The notes: generated by a model not told the origin, from the sequence alone. Shown: positions 17,158-25,332, counted from the stretch's first letter. The stretch is DNA of 64,000 nt from Myxococcus landrumus (GCF_017301635.1 NZ_CP071091.1:9354501-9418500); one strand, 5' to 3'. Translations and numbers: made by a program.

Positions 17158-17784
17158 TCATGCGGGGCGTCGCATGGTGGCCAGCACCAGGCCGATGCTG
17201 ATGAGCGCGGCGCCGGAGAGGCGCTCGCGCCAGACCTGGGCGCGCGGGGAGCTGGAGAGGCGTCTCCCCGCGACGCCCAGCCACGCATAGGCGGCGAGCA
17301 CGGGGACCTCCACCACGATGCAGGAGATGCCGTAGACGGTGAACTGCGTGGCCGCATGAGGACCTGGCTGGATGAACTGCGGCAGCAGGGAGCCGAAGAA
17401 CAGGATGGACTTGGGGTTGGCGAGCTGTTTGGCGAACCCCTGCACGAAGGCGCTGTTCCAGAGGGCAGGTTGGGGGCGCTCGGCGAGGGTGGGGCTCTGC
17501 TTCGCGTCCAACAGCGTCCTCACCCCCAGGTAGACCAGATAGGCCGCGCCCGCGTAGCGGATGACGTGAAACGCGAACTGGGACGTGGCCAGCGCGGCGC
17601 CGAGCCCCGCCACGGAGATGAGGAAGTACACGGCGTTGCCGGCCTGGATTCCCAGCGTGGCGCCCATCCCCGCGCGGAAGCCTCGCGACATCGCCTGGGA
17701 GACCACCAGCAGGACGGCCGGCCCTGGGGTGACAGCGAACAGCGTCATCGTCAACGTGAAGGTGGCCCAGAGGGTCAGGTCCAT
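17158..17784 (-). CDS. LysE family amino-acid exporter
   Basis: A 208-residue membrane protein of the LysE/RhtB family, which exports amino acids or related small molecules. The hallmark TPGPAVLLVVSQ is near residue 20, followed by GFRAGMGATLGIQAGNAVYF and AGAAYLVYLGVRTLLD, with six hydrophobic segments in total. The ATG at 17784 gives the usual short N-terminus (MDLTLWATFTLT); the GTG at 17823 would add 13 residues that do not fit the family. The substrate is not predictable. The intergenic region on its 5' side is shared with the divergent GFA gene. Confidence 0.88.
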   Translation of the reverse strand: MDLTLWATFTLTMTLFAVTPGPAVLLVVSQAMSRGFRAGMGATLGIQAGNAVYFLISVAGLGAALATSQFAFHVIRYAGAAYLVYLGVRTLLDAKQSPTLAERPQPALWNSAFVQGFAKQLANPKSILFFGSLLPQFIQPGPHAATQFTVYGISCIVVEVPVLAAYAWLGVAGRRLSSSPRAQVWRERLSGAALISIGLVLATMRRPA

Positions 17785-18027
17785 GAGGGGCGTGCGCGGC
17801 GAGAGGTGTTGGCCTGGAGTCACATTCTACGACAGGCGCCGCATTCACCTCTGACAAGACGTCGGACTGTCGCTCCTGGAAGGCATCCCACCGGCGGGTG
17901 AAATCAGGCGTTGAATCGGAGCGCTCTCATGCTCTGCTGGTCTCGCGGTCAATCCGGAAGTTGGGGCGAGTCGGCGGGACTCTCGGCCGGGAGGGACGGA
18001 TGGCTCGTTCCATGGGGAGCGGCACTC

Positions 18028-18426
18028 GTGAAGAAGACGTACCAGGGAAGCTGTCACTGCGGGGCGGTTCGGTACGAAGCCGACATCGACCTGAACCAGG
18101 AGACCTACAAGTGCAACTGCTCCATCTGCACGAAGGAGCGGACCTGGGTCTCCATCATCGGCCCCGAGGAATTCCGCCTCCAGGCGGGTGAGTCCGCGCT
18201 CACCGACTACCAGTTCCACACCAAGCAGATTCACCACCTGTTCTGCAAACACTGCGGAGTGCACTCGTTCGGCTGGGGTGAGGGCGGGGAGCTGGGGAAG
18301 TTCTACACCGTCCGGCTCAACTGCCTGGACGACGTGGACGAACAGGAGCTGGTGCGTGCACCCGTCACCTACGTCAACGGCCGGGATGACTCCAAGGCGA
18401 TGCCCACCGAGGTTCCGCACCGCTGA
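18028..18426 (+). CDS. GFA/CENP-V family zinc protein
   Basis: A 132-residue protein of the GFA fold (glutathione-dependent formaldehyde-activating enzyme/CENP-V). Zinc ligands are in place: SCHC (Cys9, Cys11), CNCSIC (Cys29, Cys31, Cys34) and CKHC (Cys73, Cys76). The GTG at 18028 is chosen because GGGGAG lies eight bases upstream and the family fold starts at once with TYQGSCHCGAVRYE; the upstream in-frame ATGs would add an unrelated 39-residue extension. Most members have no proven formaldehyde activity. It precedes the methyltransferase gene by 27 bp, suggesting an operon. Confidence 0.82.
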   Translation: MKKTYQGSCHCGAVRYEADIDLNQETYKCNCSICTKERTWVSIIGPEEFRLQAGESALTDYQFHTKQIHHLFCKHCGVHSFGWGEGGELGKFYTVRLNCLDDVDEQELVRAPVTYVNGRDDSKAMPTEVPHR

Positions 18427-18453
18427 GGCATCTGGCCTCGGGAGCCCACACCG

Positions 18454-19206
18454 ATGAATCTCTACGACGAACTCGCGGACTGGTGGCCCCTGGTCTCTCC
18501 TCCGGGCGACTACGAGGAGGAGGCGAGCGAGTATCTCCGCCTGCTGCGCGCCGAGGCGACGGGGCCCCTGAAGACGATGCTGGAGCTGGGTAGTGGAGGT
18601 GGCAACAACGCCAGCCACCTCAAGCGCGACTTCCAGCTCACGCTGGTGGACCCCGCGGAGGGGATGCTGAAACACAGCCGTCAGCTCAATCCCGAATGTG
18701 AGCACCTGTCCGGCGACATGCGGACGGTGCGCCTGGGGCGCGAGTTCGACGCCGTGTTCGTCCATGACGCCATCACCTACATGGTGACGGAGGCGGACCT
18801 GCGCGCGGCCCTGGAGACGGTGGCCGTCCATCTTCGGCCGGGAGGTGTCGCGCTGGTGGCGCCGGATGAGACGACGGAGAGCTTCGAGCCGGGCGTGACG
18901 TCGGAGGGCGGCGAGGAGCCCGAGGTGCCCGGGCAGGGCGCTCGCTCGCTGCGGTATCTCATGTGGGCGATGCCGCCCAAGCCGGGTGGCACGACGTTCG
19001 AGGTCCACTTCGGGATGTTGTTGAAGGAGCGCGATGGCAGCGTCCGCTCCGTTCACGACGTGCATCACCACGGGCTCTTCTCTCGAGCCACCTGGTTGCG
19101 CTTGTTCCGCGAGGCAGGGCTGGAGGCGCGCCTGGAGCAGCGCATCCTGGATGGGAAGCCCTACGACACCTTCGTTGCCCTCAAGCCCGCGGGCTCCCGG
19201 ACGTAG
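18454..19206 (+). CDS. Class I SAM-dependent methyltransferase
   Basis: A 250-residue methyltransferase. Motif I is MLELGSGGGNNASHL, the motif II acidic residue is in LTLVDPAEGM, and the motif III/IV region is FDAVFVHDAITYMVTEADL. A LRPGG block precedes strand 5. No substrate domain can be named. It lies directly after the GFA gene, probably in one transcript. The last 43 bp of the gene, or the region around it, form the left end of a tandem duplication: a decayed copy of this 3' end is found at about 19993-20040. Confidence 0.85.
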   Translation: MNLYDELADWWPLVSPPGDYEEEASEYLRLLRAEATGPLKTMLELGSGGGNNASHLKRDFQLTLVDPAEGMLKHSRQLNPECEHLSGDMRTVRLGREFDAVFVHDAITYMVTEADLRAALETVAVHLRPGGVALVAPDETTESFEPGVTSEGGEEPEVPGQGARSLRYLMWAMPPKPGGTTFEVHFGMLLKERDGSVRSVHDVHHHGLFSRATWLRLFREAGLEARLEQRILDGKPYDTFVALKPAGSRT

Positions 19207-19978
19207 GGCCCGTGACGCTCAGTTTCCGGAGCGGGTGGGGAGGGGCTCCTCGAAGCGGGGGATGAAGGTCCGCCGCGCGAACTTCCACTGCCCCTCCTGT
19301 TTGACGAGCTGGTCGGAGTAGGTGCCGACACTCTTCACGTCCTCGCCGGTGTCCTCGATGCGCGAGACCTCTTCCACGGTCGAGCTCGCGGTGGCGCGCT
19401 CCGGCCCCTCCACATGGATGACGGTGGACGAGACGGTCACCTCCCGCAGCTCGATTCGGATGAGTTTTCCGACCACCTTCTCTGTTCCCTTCATCCGCTC
19501 GTGTCCGTTCAACCGCTCTCGGATGGCGTCGCGCCCCTTGAACGTCCAGCTGATGGATGGCGGAGGCGCCTGGACCTCCCAGACCCCGTCTTCGGTGAAC
19601 ATCTCCTCCAGGGCCTTCCGGTCCGAGCGCTCCATCGCGTCCGCGAATCGCTCGATGAGGGAGCGCACGGCGAGGTGCTCGAGGGGATGGGCCTCGATGT
19701 TCGCGGGGCCCGGAAGGTGGGCTCCCGAGGGCAGTGTCTTCTGGGGGCTCTCCACGCAGCCGATGAGCGACAGGAAGAGGGCGGTGGCTGACGCGATGGT
19801 GCGGTGCCTCATGAGCGGTGGGCCCTCGGGTCGATGAGGTGTGCGGCTCGACGGGGAGGCGCATGCGGGCAGTCCACCCTTCCGTCGAGCGCTCTGTCCA
19901 GGCCGTATTGTAGAGCCACGCTGAATCGGTGACGAACCGGCTCGTCGAGACTCGCCACCTGCGGCCGCTCTCCGCGCT
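19164..19978. repeat. Tandem duplication, left copy
   Basis: Left copy of a segment of about 0.8 kb repeated at 19993-20768. It holds the last codons of the methyltransferase, a full SnoaL-like gene and the first 17 codons of a lysR gene. The offset to the right copy is 829 bp at the left end and 790 bp at the right end. The 39-bp difference equals the 13 extra residues of the left SnoaL protein. The gap between the snoaL start and the lysR start is 116 bp in both copies. Confidence 0.9.
19219..19812 (-). CDS. SnoaL-like (NTF2-fold) lipoprotein, copy 1
   Basis: A 197-residue lipoprotein (signal ending LSLIGC, Cys19) with a SnoaL/NTF2-like domain: ALEEMFTEDGVWEVQAP and FKGRDAIRERL are typical of the fold, which forms a small cone-shaped pocket. 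The family includes ketosteroid isomerases, polyketide cyclases and many orphan proteins; no catalytic residue set is clear here. Relative to the right-hand copy it has 13 extra residues around 105-120 (GHERMKGTEKVVGKLI). The genes are tandem paralogs and share identical C-termini (EEPLPTRSGN). The start ATG is at 19812. Confidence 0.8.
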   Translation of the reverse strand: MRHRTIASATALFLSLIGCVESPQKTLPSGAHLPGPANIEAHPLEHLAVRSLIERFADAMERSDRKALEEMFTEDGVWEVQAPPPSISWTFKGRDAIRERLNGHERMKGTEKVVGKLIRIELREVTVSSTVIHVEGPERATASSTVEEVSRIEDTGEDVKSVGTYSDQLVKQEGQWKFARRTFIPRFEEPLPTRSGN

Positions 19979-19981
19979 CCG
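19929..19981 (+). pseudogene. Truncated lysR 5' fragment
   Basis: The first 17 or so codons of the neighbouring lysR gene are duplicated here. The fragment reads VTNRLVETRHLRPLSAL, against MPNPLVEIRHLLLLSAL at 20719. It keeps the 116-bp upstream spacing to the snoaL gene, then loses homology at about 19979, where the duplication junction lies. It has GTG instead of ATG and cannot make a regulator; the frame runs into the next copy. Confidence 0.8.
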
Positions 19982-19992
19982 CGCCATCACGA

Positions 19993-20768
19993 CGACACCG
20001 TCGTCGCCCTCGAGCCCGCTGGCTTTCGGCCTTGAGGCCCTCGGCGCTCAATTTCCGGAGCGGGTGGGGAGGGGCTCCTCGAAGCGGGGGATGAAGGTCC
20101 GTCGCGCGAACTTCCACTGCCCCTCCTGTTTGACGAGCTGGTCGGAGTAGGTGCCGACAATCCTCACGTCCTTGCCGGTGTCCTTGAAGCGCAGGACCTC
20201 ATCCAGCGTCGAGCGCGCGGTGGCTCGCTCCGGCCCCTGCACCTGGATGGCGGTGGGCGAGACGGTCTGCACGCGCAGCTCGACACGGTCGAGGTTGCCG
20301 GTCATCCCCGCGCGGATGGCGTCGCGGCCCTCGAATGTCCAGCCCATGGGAGGAGGCGCCTGGACTTCCCAGACGGCGTCCTCCGTGAACATCTCCTCCG
20401 TGGCCTTCCAGTCCGCGTGGTTCGCCGCGTCCGAGAAGCGCTCGATGAGCGCGCGCACGGCGAGGTGCTCGACGGGGTACGTCTCGATGTTCGCGGTGCC
20501 CGGAAGGTGGGCTCCCGAGGGCAGTGTCTTCTGGGGGCTCCCCGCGCAGCCGATGAGCGACAGGAAGAGGGCGGTGGCGGACGCGATGGTGTGGCGGCGC
20601 ATGGGCGGAGTGTCCTCGGGTCGATGGGGTGAGTGGCTCGACGGGGAGGAGAATGCGGCCCGGCTTCACTTCAGTCGAACGCGTTGTTCAGGACGTATTG
20701 TGAAGCTAGGGTGAATCGATGCCGAACCCGCTCGTCGAGATTCGCCACCTGCTGCTGCTCTCCGCGCT
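19993..20768. repeat. Tandem duplication, right copy
   Basis: Right copy of the segment at 19164-19978. It begins with a decayed version of the methyltransferase 3' end (CGACACC...GCCCTCGAGCCCG), continues through the second SnoaL gene and the 116-bp divergent region, and ends inside the intact lysR gene. Sequence divergence is moderate, so the event is not recent. Confidence 0.9.
20048..20602 (-). CDS. SnoaL-like (NTF2-fold) lipoprotein, copy 2
   Basis: A 184-residue paralog of the protein at 19219-19812, with the same lipobox (LSLIGC) and the same ends. Differences cluster in the pocket-forming middle (WKATEEMFTEDAVWEVQAP, FEGRDAIRAGM), which suggests a changed ligand or relaxed selection. 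It is divergent from the intact lysR gene, the classic arrangement for a LysR-controlled target. Start ATG at 20602. Confidence 0.8.
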   Translation of the reverse strand: MRRHTIASATALFLSLIGCAGSPQKTLPSGAHLPGTANIETYPVEHLAVRALIERFSDAANHADWKATEEMFTEDAVWEVQAPPPMGWTFEGRDAIRAGMTGNLDRVELRVQTVSPTAIQVQGPERATARSTLDEVLRFKDTGKDVRIVGTYSDQLVKQEGQWKFARRTFIPRFEEPLPTRSGN

Positions 20769-21699
20769 GGAGGAGGTGGGGAGCCTCAACGCCGCCGCGC
20801 GCAAGCTGCACCTGTCTGCCTCCGCGCTCAGCCAGCAGCTGCGCGAGCTGGAGGACCGGCTGGGCGGTCCGCTGTTTCATCGGCAGTGGCGGCGCCTGGT
20901 GCTCACCTCGGCGGGGCGGCGGCTGACGGACGCGGCGCACTCGGTGCTGGGCGAGCTCTCCCGCGCGGAGGTCGAGGCGCGGGAGCTCCTACGCGGCGCG
21001 AGCGGCACGCTCCGGGTGTCGACGGTGTGTCTCCAGTCCTACCGCTGGCTGCCGGACCTCCTGCGCAACTTCTCCCAGGACTGGCCCGGCATGGAGGTCA
21101 CCGTCGTCACGGAGGCCAGCGAGGCCCCCGTCGAGTGGCTGCTGGCGCGCAAGCTGGATGTCGCCCTCGTGGCGGGCGTGGTCCGCCCCGGTCCCCGCAT
21201 CCGCATGACGCCGCTGTTTCGCGATGAGCTGGTCGCGGTGGTCGGCCGCGAGCACCCCTGGGCCACCGCGCGGCGCAAGGTCGTCGAGGTGCGGGCCCTG
21301 GGCGAGGAGCATGTCTGGACGGACCCGGGGGCGCTCCGGACCACGGCGCCCCTGGGCCGGGCGCTCGCGGCGGCGGGGAATGTCACACCTCGCAAGGTGA
21401 CGCTGATCCCCATGACGGGGGGCCTGCCCCTGGAAATGGCCCGCGCCCACCTGGGCATCACCGTGCTGCCCCGGTGGGCGGTGAGCCCTCAACTGGAGGG
21501 CGGGGCGCTGCATGCCGTCCGGGTTGGCCCCAAGGGGCTGTGGCTGGACTGGGCCGTGGCCACCCGCGCCGGAGAGGCCGAGCCCCCGCTCCAGGCCTTC
21601 GTGGACGCCCTGCGCGCCCACCACCCGGGCCCCCGCCGCCAAGAGGGCGGGCGCGGGGTGAAACATCGAGACATCGCTGAGACATCCGGACGCCGTTGA
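20719..21699 (+). CDS. LysR family transcriptional regulator
   Basis: A 326-residue LysR-type regulator. The winged helix-turn-helix is at residues 1-60 (GSLNAAARKLHLSASALSQQLRELEDRLGGPLF), followed by the linker helix and a periplasmic-binding-protein-like effector domain (GTLRVSTVCLQSYRWLP; LDVALVAGV; GLPLEMARAHLGITVLPRW). The domain layout resembles MetR-type members. It is divergent from the second SnoaL gene, and its promoter region is also duplicated 790 bp upstream, so both SnoaL genes may be its targets. The C-terminal 25 residues (HHPGPRRQEGG...) are unusually basic and probably disordered. Confidence 0.88.
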   Translation: MPNPLVEIRHLLLLSALEEVGSLNAAARKLHLSASALSQQLRELEDRLGGPLFHRQWRRLVLTSAGRRLTDAAHSVLGELSRAEVEARELLRGASGTLRVSTVCLQSYRWLPDLLRNFSQDWPGMEVTVVTEASEAPVEWLLARKLDVALVAGVVRPGPRIRMTPLFRDELVAVVGREHPWATARRKVVEVRALGEEHVWTDPGALRTTAPLGRALAAAGNVTPRKVTLIPMTGGLPLEMARAHLGITVLPRWAVSPQLEGGALHAVRVGPKGLWLDWAVATRAGEAEPPLQAFVDALRAHHPGPRRQEGGRGVKHRDIAETSGRR

Positions 21700-21809
21700 T
21701 ACAACCCGCTGTGAAATCGTGGAAATGTGAAACCACGCGCAACCCGGCGCGTCCCGGGGCCGATAATCCGAAGCGCGCCATTCACGCTCTGCCTCGGGAT
21801 CCCCCAACC

Positions 21810-23225
21810 ATGGCCACGAAAGTCAGCGACACGCCCCGTCCCCTTCCCACCGCGTCGTCGCGAGCCTCGGCCGAGAAGGCCTCCCAGCCCGCCGGAGCGG
21901 CGAGCAAGGCCCGGACGCCGGACCCGCGGTGGAGCAAGGACCGCTTCGAGCCGAGCAACACCCGGCCGCTGCCGGGGCTGCCCGCGCCCCTGCCCCAGCT
22001 CCCCGCGCCGCTGCCCCAGCTTCCGGCGCCCACCACCCCGGTGGAGCCCAAGTGCGAGCCGAAGCCGAAGCCGGAGACCTCGGCGAAGGACTCGGACCCG
22101 ATGACGCACCTGGCGTACCTCGCCTCGGATGAGCTCAAGGGGCGGGACACGCCGTCGGAGGGGCTCGACGCGGCGTCCAAGTACGTCCAGGCGCACGTCC
22201 AGAAGTACGGCCTGGTGGGGCCCAACAAGGAGAACGCGGCGAACCCCTTCGAGCAGCGCTTCGACGTCTTCTCGTTCGCGGGCAAGCCGGGCGTGGCGGC
22301 GAAGGGCGAGGCGAAGGAGCACGGTGCGCACAAGCAGTTCGGCCACCAGCTCTTCGAGGAGGGCTTCTACCTGAAGCAGGGAATGCCCCGCGACACGCTC
22401 GCGATGCTCAACCGCAAGTACGAGAGCACGATGAAGGCGGAGGGGCAGCCGCTGTCGCCCGCGCGCGGTGGTGGCCTGCGGAGCGTGGAGGAGCTGCGCT
22501 CGCTGGCGACGGAGTCCGGGAAGGGCGTGAACACGATGGCGCTCCTGCCGGGCACCGGGCCGCACAAGGACGAGGTCATCGTGGTGATGGCCCACATGGA
22601 CCACGTGGGCACGGACCGGCGCGGCAACATCCACAACGGCGCGGATGACAACGCTTCCGGCAGCGCGGTGTTGATGGCGGCCGTGCCGGAGCTGGCGGAG
22701 GCGCAGAAGCGCGGCGAGCTGGACCGCTCCATCCTCTTCATCTGGACCGGTGGCGAGGAGAAGGGCCTGGTGGGCTCGCAGTACTTCGTCGACAACCCGA
22801 TTCCGGGGTTGGGCACGGACCAGATTGCCGGCGTCGTGAACGTGGACATGGTGGGCCGCTGGGATGACCAGCGCCTGTCCGTCGTGGACACCAACCGCAA
22901 GGGCCAGCCGAACTACTTCCGCGACGTCGTGGACCAGGCCAACGCGAAGCTGGCGGACCCGTTCGACCGCATCAACCGCGACATCAACCAGTACCGGGAC
23001 CGCCAGGACGGCGCCGTGTTCGGCCGCAAGGGCGAGGACGTCCTCTTCCTCTTCGAGGGCCTCTCCAACCCGAACGGCGGCGGCGACCTCATCCCCGAGT
23101 ACCACGAGCCCGGAGACGACATCGACCTCATCCTCCGCGACAACGGGGGCGAGAAGCCCCGCCGCGTGAAGGACCTGATGGTCAACGTCATCGGCATGGC
23201 CGCCAACCGGAAGACCGAGGAGTAG
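21810..23225 (+). CDS. M28 family zinc aminopeptidase-like protein, no signal peptide
   Basis: A 471-residue protein. The C-terminal two-thirds is an M28 di-zinc peptidase with all expected ligands: His in VVMAHMDHVG, Asp in GADDNASG, the Glu pair in WTGGEEKG, Asp in VVNVDMVGR, and a late His in EYHEPGDDID. The first 90 residues are disordered and rich in Ser, Pro and Ala, with a repeated LPAPLPQ motif. The ATG at 21810 has no obvious signal peptide behind it, although M28 enzymes normally act outside the cell. The N-terminus resembles that of the nuclease two genes downstream. Likely to cleave peptides; export route unknown. Confidence 0.85.
   Translation: MATKVSDTPRPLPTASSRASAEKASQPAGAASKARTPDPRWSKDRFEPSNTRPLPGLPAPLPQLPAPLPQLPAPTTPVEPKCEPKPKPETSAKDSDPMTHLAYLASDELKGRDTPSEGLDAASKYVQAHVQKYGLVGPNKENAANPFEQRFDVFSFAGKPGVAAKGEAKEHGAHKQFGHQLFEEGFYLKQGMPRDTLAMLNRKYESTMKAEGQPLSPARGGGLRSVEELRSLATESGKGVNTMALLPGTGPHKDEVIVVMAHMDHVGTDRRGNIHNGADDNASGSAVLMAAVPELAEAQKRGELDRSILFIWTGGEEKGLVGSQYFVDNPIPGLGTDQIAGVVNVDMVGRWDDQRLSVVDTNRKGQPNYFRDVVDQANAKLADPFDRINRDINQYRDRQDGAVFGRKGEDVLFLFEGLSNPNGGGDLIPEYHEPGDDIDLILRDNGGEKPRRVKDLMVNVIGMAANRKTEE
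21978..22019 (+). repeat. 21-bp tandem repeat in M28 gene
   Basis: Two 21-bp units plus a partial third encode LPAPLPQ-LPAPLPQ-LPAP in the disordered N-terminal linker of the M28 protein. The units differ at a few third positions. This is probably a slippage product with no separate function. Confidence 0.6.
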
Positions 23226-23234
23226 CGGCCGCGC

Positions 23235-23266
23235 GGGCCTGGGGGCTTGTCCCAGGCCCCAAGCCC
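23235..23266 (+). terminator. Hairpin with alternative pairing after M28 gene
   Basis: GGGCCTGGG (23235-23243) pairs with CCCAGGCCC (23251-23259), a perfect 9-bp stem starting 9 bp after the stop codon. A second stem, GGGCTTG (23243-23249) with CAAGCCC (23260-23266), uses part of the same bases, so only one of the two can form. No U tract. It is probably a terminator. Confidence 0.5.
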
Positions 23267-23282
23267 GTCGAGACTCGTCGTC

Positions 23283-23843
23283 ATGCCCGCTGGTACTCCA
23301 TCACCGCGTCCCTGGTTCGCCTTCTCCGTCGACCTGTCTCCGACCGCGGCGCGCGAGCGCATCCCGGGCCTGCCCGCGCTGCCCTCCCTGCCGGATGGGG
23401 AGCTGGCCGAGGCGATGGATGTCGATGTCGTCTACGACGTGCCCTCCGCGGCATGGGGGGGCAAGGTCGCCCGGCTGGTGGATGCCCCGGGCAAGCGCCT
23501 TCCGGGTCTGCTCCGGCGCATCTCCCCGGAGGTGTGGGACGCGGTGAGCCGGCTGGAGGGCCCGCTCGCCGAGGCCACCACGTCGCGGCCCGTCAAGGTC
23601 ATCACCTCCACGGGGGGCATCCTCTCCGCCCACGCCTTCACGCCTCCGGCCCGAGGGGGGACGCCTCCTCCAGGCCCCATCAGCGAGGCCTTCCTCATCA
23701 CCGTGGCCGTGGCGGCGGAGCGGGCGGGCCTCTCCGCGGACCACGTCGAACGGCTCCAGGCGGAGGCCCACATCGTCCAGACGATTCAGCAGGCCAAGGC
23801 CGGCGCCGCGCCGGAGAGTGCATCCCCTGGAAAGAAGGGCTGA
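23283..23843 (+). CDS. Gamma-glutamylcyclotransferase-like protein
   Basis: A 186-residue protein that fits the GGCT/AIG2 fold: PWFAFSVDLSP stands where the family has YFAYGSNL, and VVYDVPSAAWGGKVARLVD, then RLPGLLRRISPEVWDAVSRLEG, match the family core, with the likely catalytic Glu in RLEG. The substrate-loop motif is changed (FSVDL for YGSNL), so cyclotransferase activity is doubtful. The C-terminal 40 residues are helical. The ATG at 23283 has no good ribosome site; a TTG at 23247 is less likely because it sits in a hairpin. No signal peptide. Fold assignment is by eye and moderate. Confidence 0.6.
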   Translation: MPAGTPSPRPWFAFSVDLSPTAARERIPGLPALPSLPDGELAEAMDVDVVYDVPSAAWGGKVARLVDAPGKRLPGLLRRISPEVWDAVSRLEGPLAEATTSRPVKVITSTGGILSAHAFTPPARGGTPPPGPISEAFLITVAVAAERAGLSADHVERLQAEAHIVQTIQQAKAGAAPESASPGKKG

Positions 23844-23954
23844 TCCGCAACTCCATGGCAAGAAAGTGACACCTTGACGCAACTTGCCGTGGGTTCAGCC
23901 CGACCATAGTCGTACCAGGGGTTCGTCTCTGGGCGGTTCAAGGGTGCTCTTCGT

Positions 23955-25325
23955 ATGACGACGCTGCGACCTACTTCTCGTGCCAGCACCGCGTCCACCG
24001 GGTCTTCCGCGGATGCCGCGCCCGTCAATGGTCTCAAGCCGAAGGGGGGGAGCTGGAACCGCTCCGCGACGAAAGAAGTCTCCATCTCCGACCTCCAGGC
24101 GAAGTTCGGCTGGACGGACCAGAGCTGGGAGGCGGGGCTGCTGAAGGCGGCGGACTCCGCGGGGGGAAAGACGCGCGGCAGCAACGGGAAGGTGTCCGCG
24201 GCTGAAATCCAGGAGTACCTGGCCGCGCCCACGGATGGTCGCTACCTGTCGTCGACGGCGCTTCAGCAGGGCCGGGCCGCGCTCGACACGAAGCTGGCCA
24301 AGGGGGGAGGGGCGCCGGTGAAGGTGGATGCCTTCGACCTGGCGTGGCAGGACAACCTGGCCAAGCGCGCCGATCTGCTGGGGGGGAACAAGGATGGCAA
24401 GGTGAGCCAGGACGAGCTGGCGGCCTACATCCAGAAGTCGAAGGCGAACCAGGCAGACGGCGCGCGTTGGGTTCCGGACCAGCAGATGGCCACCTTCCAG
24501 AGTCGCGTCGCGCAGGCGGCCGGGGAAGTGGACCCGCTGCGGCCCAAGGGGGGCGAGGGCAAGGGCATGGAGCTGGTGAAGCAGTACTCCCGGCTGATGC
24601 TGGACGAGGGAAAGAACCTGCCCACCTTCGTGAGCTACATGCTGTCCGCCGCCGACATCAAGGAGACGCCCGCTGACGTGCACCGCGACAAGAGCACCTT
24701 CGTGCGCGACCCGGTGCTGGGCTCCAAGGGTGTCACGGACTCGGACTACAACAACACGGGCTTCGACCGTGGGCACATGAAGCCCGCGGAGGACTCGCCC
24801 ACTCAGGAGGCGATGAACGAGAGCCACCTGATGACCAACATCGCGCCCCAGTACGGCAATCACAACCAGCAGGCGTGGCGGACGCTGGAGCGGGCCATCG
24901 GCGACCTGGTGGCGCAGACGGGCGGCAAGGCCCACATCATGACCGGCAACCTGTTCCTGGATAAGAACGGGAAGCCGCTGCCGCAGGAGTCGGTGACGAC
25001 GACGGGCGCGAAGGACCGGAAGATTGGCGTCCCCACGCACAACTTCAAGACGGTGCTGCTGGAGCTGCCCAACGGCAACGTGTCGATGTTCGCGTACATG
25101 GTGCCGAACGTGAAGGACGGGCCGTCGAAGAAGGACGCCATCGTCCCGATGCTGGAGGCCTCGCGCGTGCCGGTGGACCAGTTGGAGACGCTGCTGGGCC
25201 AGGACCTGTACGCGCAGCTCCCCAAGAGCGTGCAGGACAAGCTGGAGAAGGACTCCAAGGCCCCCGGCGCTTTCCAGCTCGAGGGCAGCAAGTACGAGGC
25301 CGTCACCCTGCTGACGCAGCGCTAG
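23955..25325 (+). CDS. DNA/RNA non-specific endonuclease with EF-hand-like motif
   Basis: A 456-residue protein whose C-terminal 250 residues form a NucA/Serratia-type nuclease: DRGHMKPAED carries the DRGH catalytic motif, and MTNIAPQYGNHNQQAW contains the metal-binding Asn. The N-terminal region holds GGNKDGKVSQDEL, an EF-hand-like loop, and a related segment GKTRGSNGKVSAAEI, so calcium control is possible. There is no signal peptide; the first 35 residues are Ser/Thr/Ala-rich like those of the M28 protein nearby. In a predatory myxobacterium such a nuclease could act on prey nucleic acid, which is inference. No immunity gene is evident next to it. Confidence 0.87.
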   Translation: MTTLRPTSRASTASTGSSADAAPVNGLKPKGGSWNRSATKEVSISDLQAKFGWTDQSWEAGLLKAADSAGGKTRGSNGKVSAAEIQEYLAAPTDGRYLSSTALQQGRAALDTKLAKGGGAPVKVDAFDLAWQDNLAKRADLLGGNKDGKVSQDELAAYIQKSKANQADGARWVPDQQMATFQSRVAQAAGEVDPLRPKGGEGKGMELVKQYSRLMLDEGKNLPTFVSYMLSAADIKETPADVHRDKSTFVRDPVLGSKGVTDSDYNNTGFDRGHMKPAEDSPTQEAMNESHLMTNIAPQYGNHNQQAWRTLERAIGDLVAQTGGKAHIMTGNLFLDKNGKPLPQESVTTTGAKDRKIGVPTHNFKTVLLELPNGNVSMFAYMVPNVKDGPSKKDAIVPMLEASRVPVDQLETLLGQDLYAQLPKSVQDKLEKDSKAPGAFQLEGSKYEAVTLLTQR

Positions 25326-25332
25326 TCACCGT

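Noticed and set aside
17785-17823. GTG start upstream of the LysE gene
   Set aside because: Would add 13 residues before the typical family start; the ATG at 17784 fits better.
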